A stretch of DNA of 6,069 nt from the NCBI GenBank assembly GCA_902797525.1, contig CADBSZ010000134.1, positions 1 to 6,069 of the forward strand, read 5' to 3'. Both the position numbers and the translations under genes were made by a program. The stretch comes from an uncultured Ruminococcus sp. Lineage in GTDB: Bacteria; Bacillota; Clostridia; Oscillospirales; Acutalibacteraceae. Shown one piece after another: positions 4,880 through 6,069 of the stretch. The notes under the pieces are model-generated. The model saw only the letters and a list, made by a program, of their open reading frames with translations, was not told the origin of the DNA and made no database searches. Each line of letters opens with the position of its first letter. Within the stretch, counting starts at the first letter, position 1.

Positions 4880-6069
4880 TTGATTGAAATCCTTTCAGCG
4901 GCAGCAGTGCAGCACAGATTACCCACCAAAACATCGACGCGCTTAAACAGCTCAGCGCCATGAAATTAACCAAGACGATGATAATCGGCAAAAAGTTGTC
5001 GAATTTCAGTTTTTCGGTGCGGTTTTTGCGCATGCCGTAAAGCATTTGATAGAAAATGACGATAAACATCACAACGCCGACGACGCCCCACGACAAAATT
5101 AAATCATAATAGGTATTGTGAGCGATAAAGTTAAATTGCCTGTAACGCTCTGTTTCATTATATTGCAAGCCGTACCCGAACAGAAGAATCATGGGGTTCG
5201 TGATGAGCTCGTTGCTGTAAAAGGTGAGGATTTTAAAGCGGTTTGAGGTGATAGTGTCAATGTCAACGTTGGTGCCGTTGTGCTCCTGCAGGCGAATTAA
5301 AATGTTATCGATTAAGCCGACAATATATTGATGGAAGATGGCGGCAATCGCAATGAGTGCCAGCAGGATTCGCCGCGCAAAGCGGTTTTTCTTTGAAAAG
5401 CTGCCATACACCGCTTTTGCAGCAAAGAACAGCAGCGTCAAAACCAGCACTGCCAGCGCCATCTTTGAGGCGGTGAGCAGCTGCAAAAAAATCAAAATAA
5501 AAATGTAAAAATAGTCGCGCACCTTATGGGCTTGCCGCAGGCTGAACAGCATAATGACAGCCAACGAAATATACAGTGAAAAATAGTTGGGGTCGCCGGC
5601 AAAGCCCGACAGACGCCATGCCTGAATGTATTCCCACGCGTTAGCGCCGTTGAGGTTCAGCACCCAGTATTCCAGTACCGATGAAAAAATGATACCAAAC
5701 GTGAATTTTCGCGCAATGTCGCCGTTATCCAGATAAAGGCCTTTTTTTGTCAGCACCGATTCCACATAGTATAGGATAATGATGGAACCGAGGTTGGGGA
5801 TAATGTGGCCCGGCGTGTTGAAGGCGATTTGATGGATAAGATCCCATGCGGACAACATCAGAACATGAAACAGCGCGGTAAAGTTAATGCGCCGTGTTTC
5901 GATGATATAAGCAAAAACAGGAAACGCAATCATCAGGTTGACCAAAAAGGTAATCTGAAAGCCGTCGAAAATTCGAACCAGCGGCACCAGCGACAGGCTA
6001 AAGGCAATGCGGTAGCTGTTGTCGCCCAGCGACATGCCTGTTATGGCAATCAGAATTGCGATGATATAC
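4797..6069 (-). CDS. O-antigen polymerase/ligase-like (Wzy-type) membrane protein, 5' partial
   Basis: The frame is open to the window edge: before the internal Met at 6035 it reads YIIAILIAITG, part of a membrane helix, so the true start lies beyond 6069. About 423 residues are visible. Numbering from the internal Met, alternating hydrophobic segments cover most of the protein. The family-like features are RLSGFAGDPNYFSLY (141-155), LLTASKMALAV (186-196), a large extracytoplasmic loop (about 240-305), and AHNTYYDLILSWGVVG (305-320). This is the usual arrangement in Wzy polymerases and WaaL/O-antigen ligases. These act outside the membrane on undecaprenyl-linked glycan, either joining repeat units or transferring the chain to an acceptor. 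The gene is visibly more A+T-rich than the lipoprotein gene, as wzy genes often are. The last 27 residues are basic and unlike a membrane protein end. They are encoded entirely inside the overlap with the glycosyltransferase gene, possibly through a frameshift. Confidence 0.85.
   Translation of the reverse strand, partial: YIIAILIAITGMSLGDNSYRIAFSLSLVPLVRIFDGFQITFLVNLMIAFPVFAYIIETRRINFTALFHVLMLSAWDLIHQIAFNTPGHIIPNLGSIIILYYVESVLTKKGLYLDNGDIARKFTFGIIFSSVLEYWVLNLNGANAWEYIQAWRLSGFAGDPNYFSLYISLAVIMLFSLRQAHKVRDYFYIFILIFLQLLTASKMALAVLVLTLLFFAAKAVYGSFSKKNRFARRILLALIAIAAIFHQYIVGLIDNILIRLQEHNGTNVDIDTITSNRFKILTFYSNELITNPMILLFGYGLQYNETERYRQFNFIAHNTYYDLILSWGVVGVVMFIVIFYQMLYGMRKNRTEKLKFDNFLPIIIVLVNFMALSCLSASMFWWVICAALLPLKGFQSNESTVNIRYRAGVQRRKLHINVRRVAS

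Overview
The window looks like a piece of a Clostridia (Bacillota) chromosome, probably from a gut-type Oscillospiraceae or Lachnospiraceae relative. The reasons are a DUF4353/Cthe_2159-type beta-helix lipoprotein, strong AGGAGG-like ribosome binding sites, a LicD/GT2/Wzx/Wzy cell-surface glycan cluster, and mid-range but uneven base composition. This placement is inferred from gene content, not from a database match.

Layout: positions 1-51 hold the last 16 codons of a + strand gene, followed by a perfect-stem terminator at 59-90 that can also serve the convergent gene. A single minus-strand gene (125-1423) encodes a secreted lipoprotein with a beta-helix made of Gly-Gly-Thr rungs and a Gly/Met-rich C-terminal tail. 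Its upstream region (1424-1523) holds a good ribosome binding site, a weak -10 candidate and two TTTAAG half-sites spaced 11 bp, the geometry of an OmpR/PhoB-family response-regulator operator.

From 6069 down to 1567 the minus strand is one operon ending at a strong terminator (1524-1556). In transcription order it encodes an O-antigen polymerase/ligase-like membrane protein (5' end outside the window), a GT2 glycosyltransferase, a LicD-family phosphotransferase-like protein and a Wzx-like flippase. The last two junctions are ATGA stop/start overlaps. The first is an 83-bp overlap that would also be an ATGA junction if the polymerase frame had shifted by one base near its end.

Together the four genes look like the tail of a Wzx/Wzy-dependent surface polysaccharide locus. 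The GT2 adds a sugar to a lipid-linked repeat unit, LicD probably attaches a phospho-substituent (phosphocholine or a similar group), Wzx flips the unit across the membrane and the Wzy-like protein polymerises or ligates it outside. The initiating transferase and sugar-nucleotide genes would lie upstream of position 6069. I see no tRNA, rRNA, CRISPR array, insertion sequence or obvious novel defence system.
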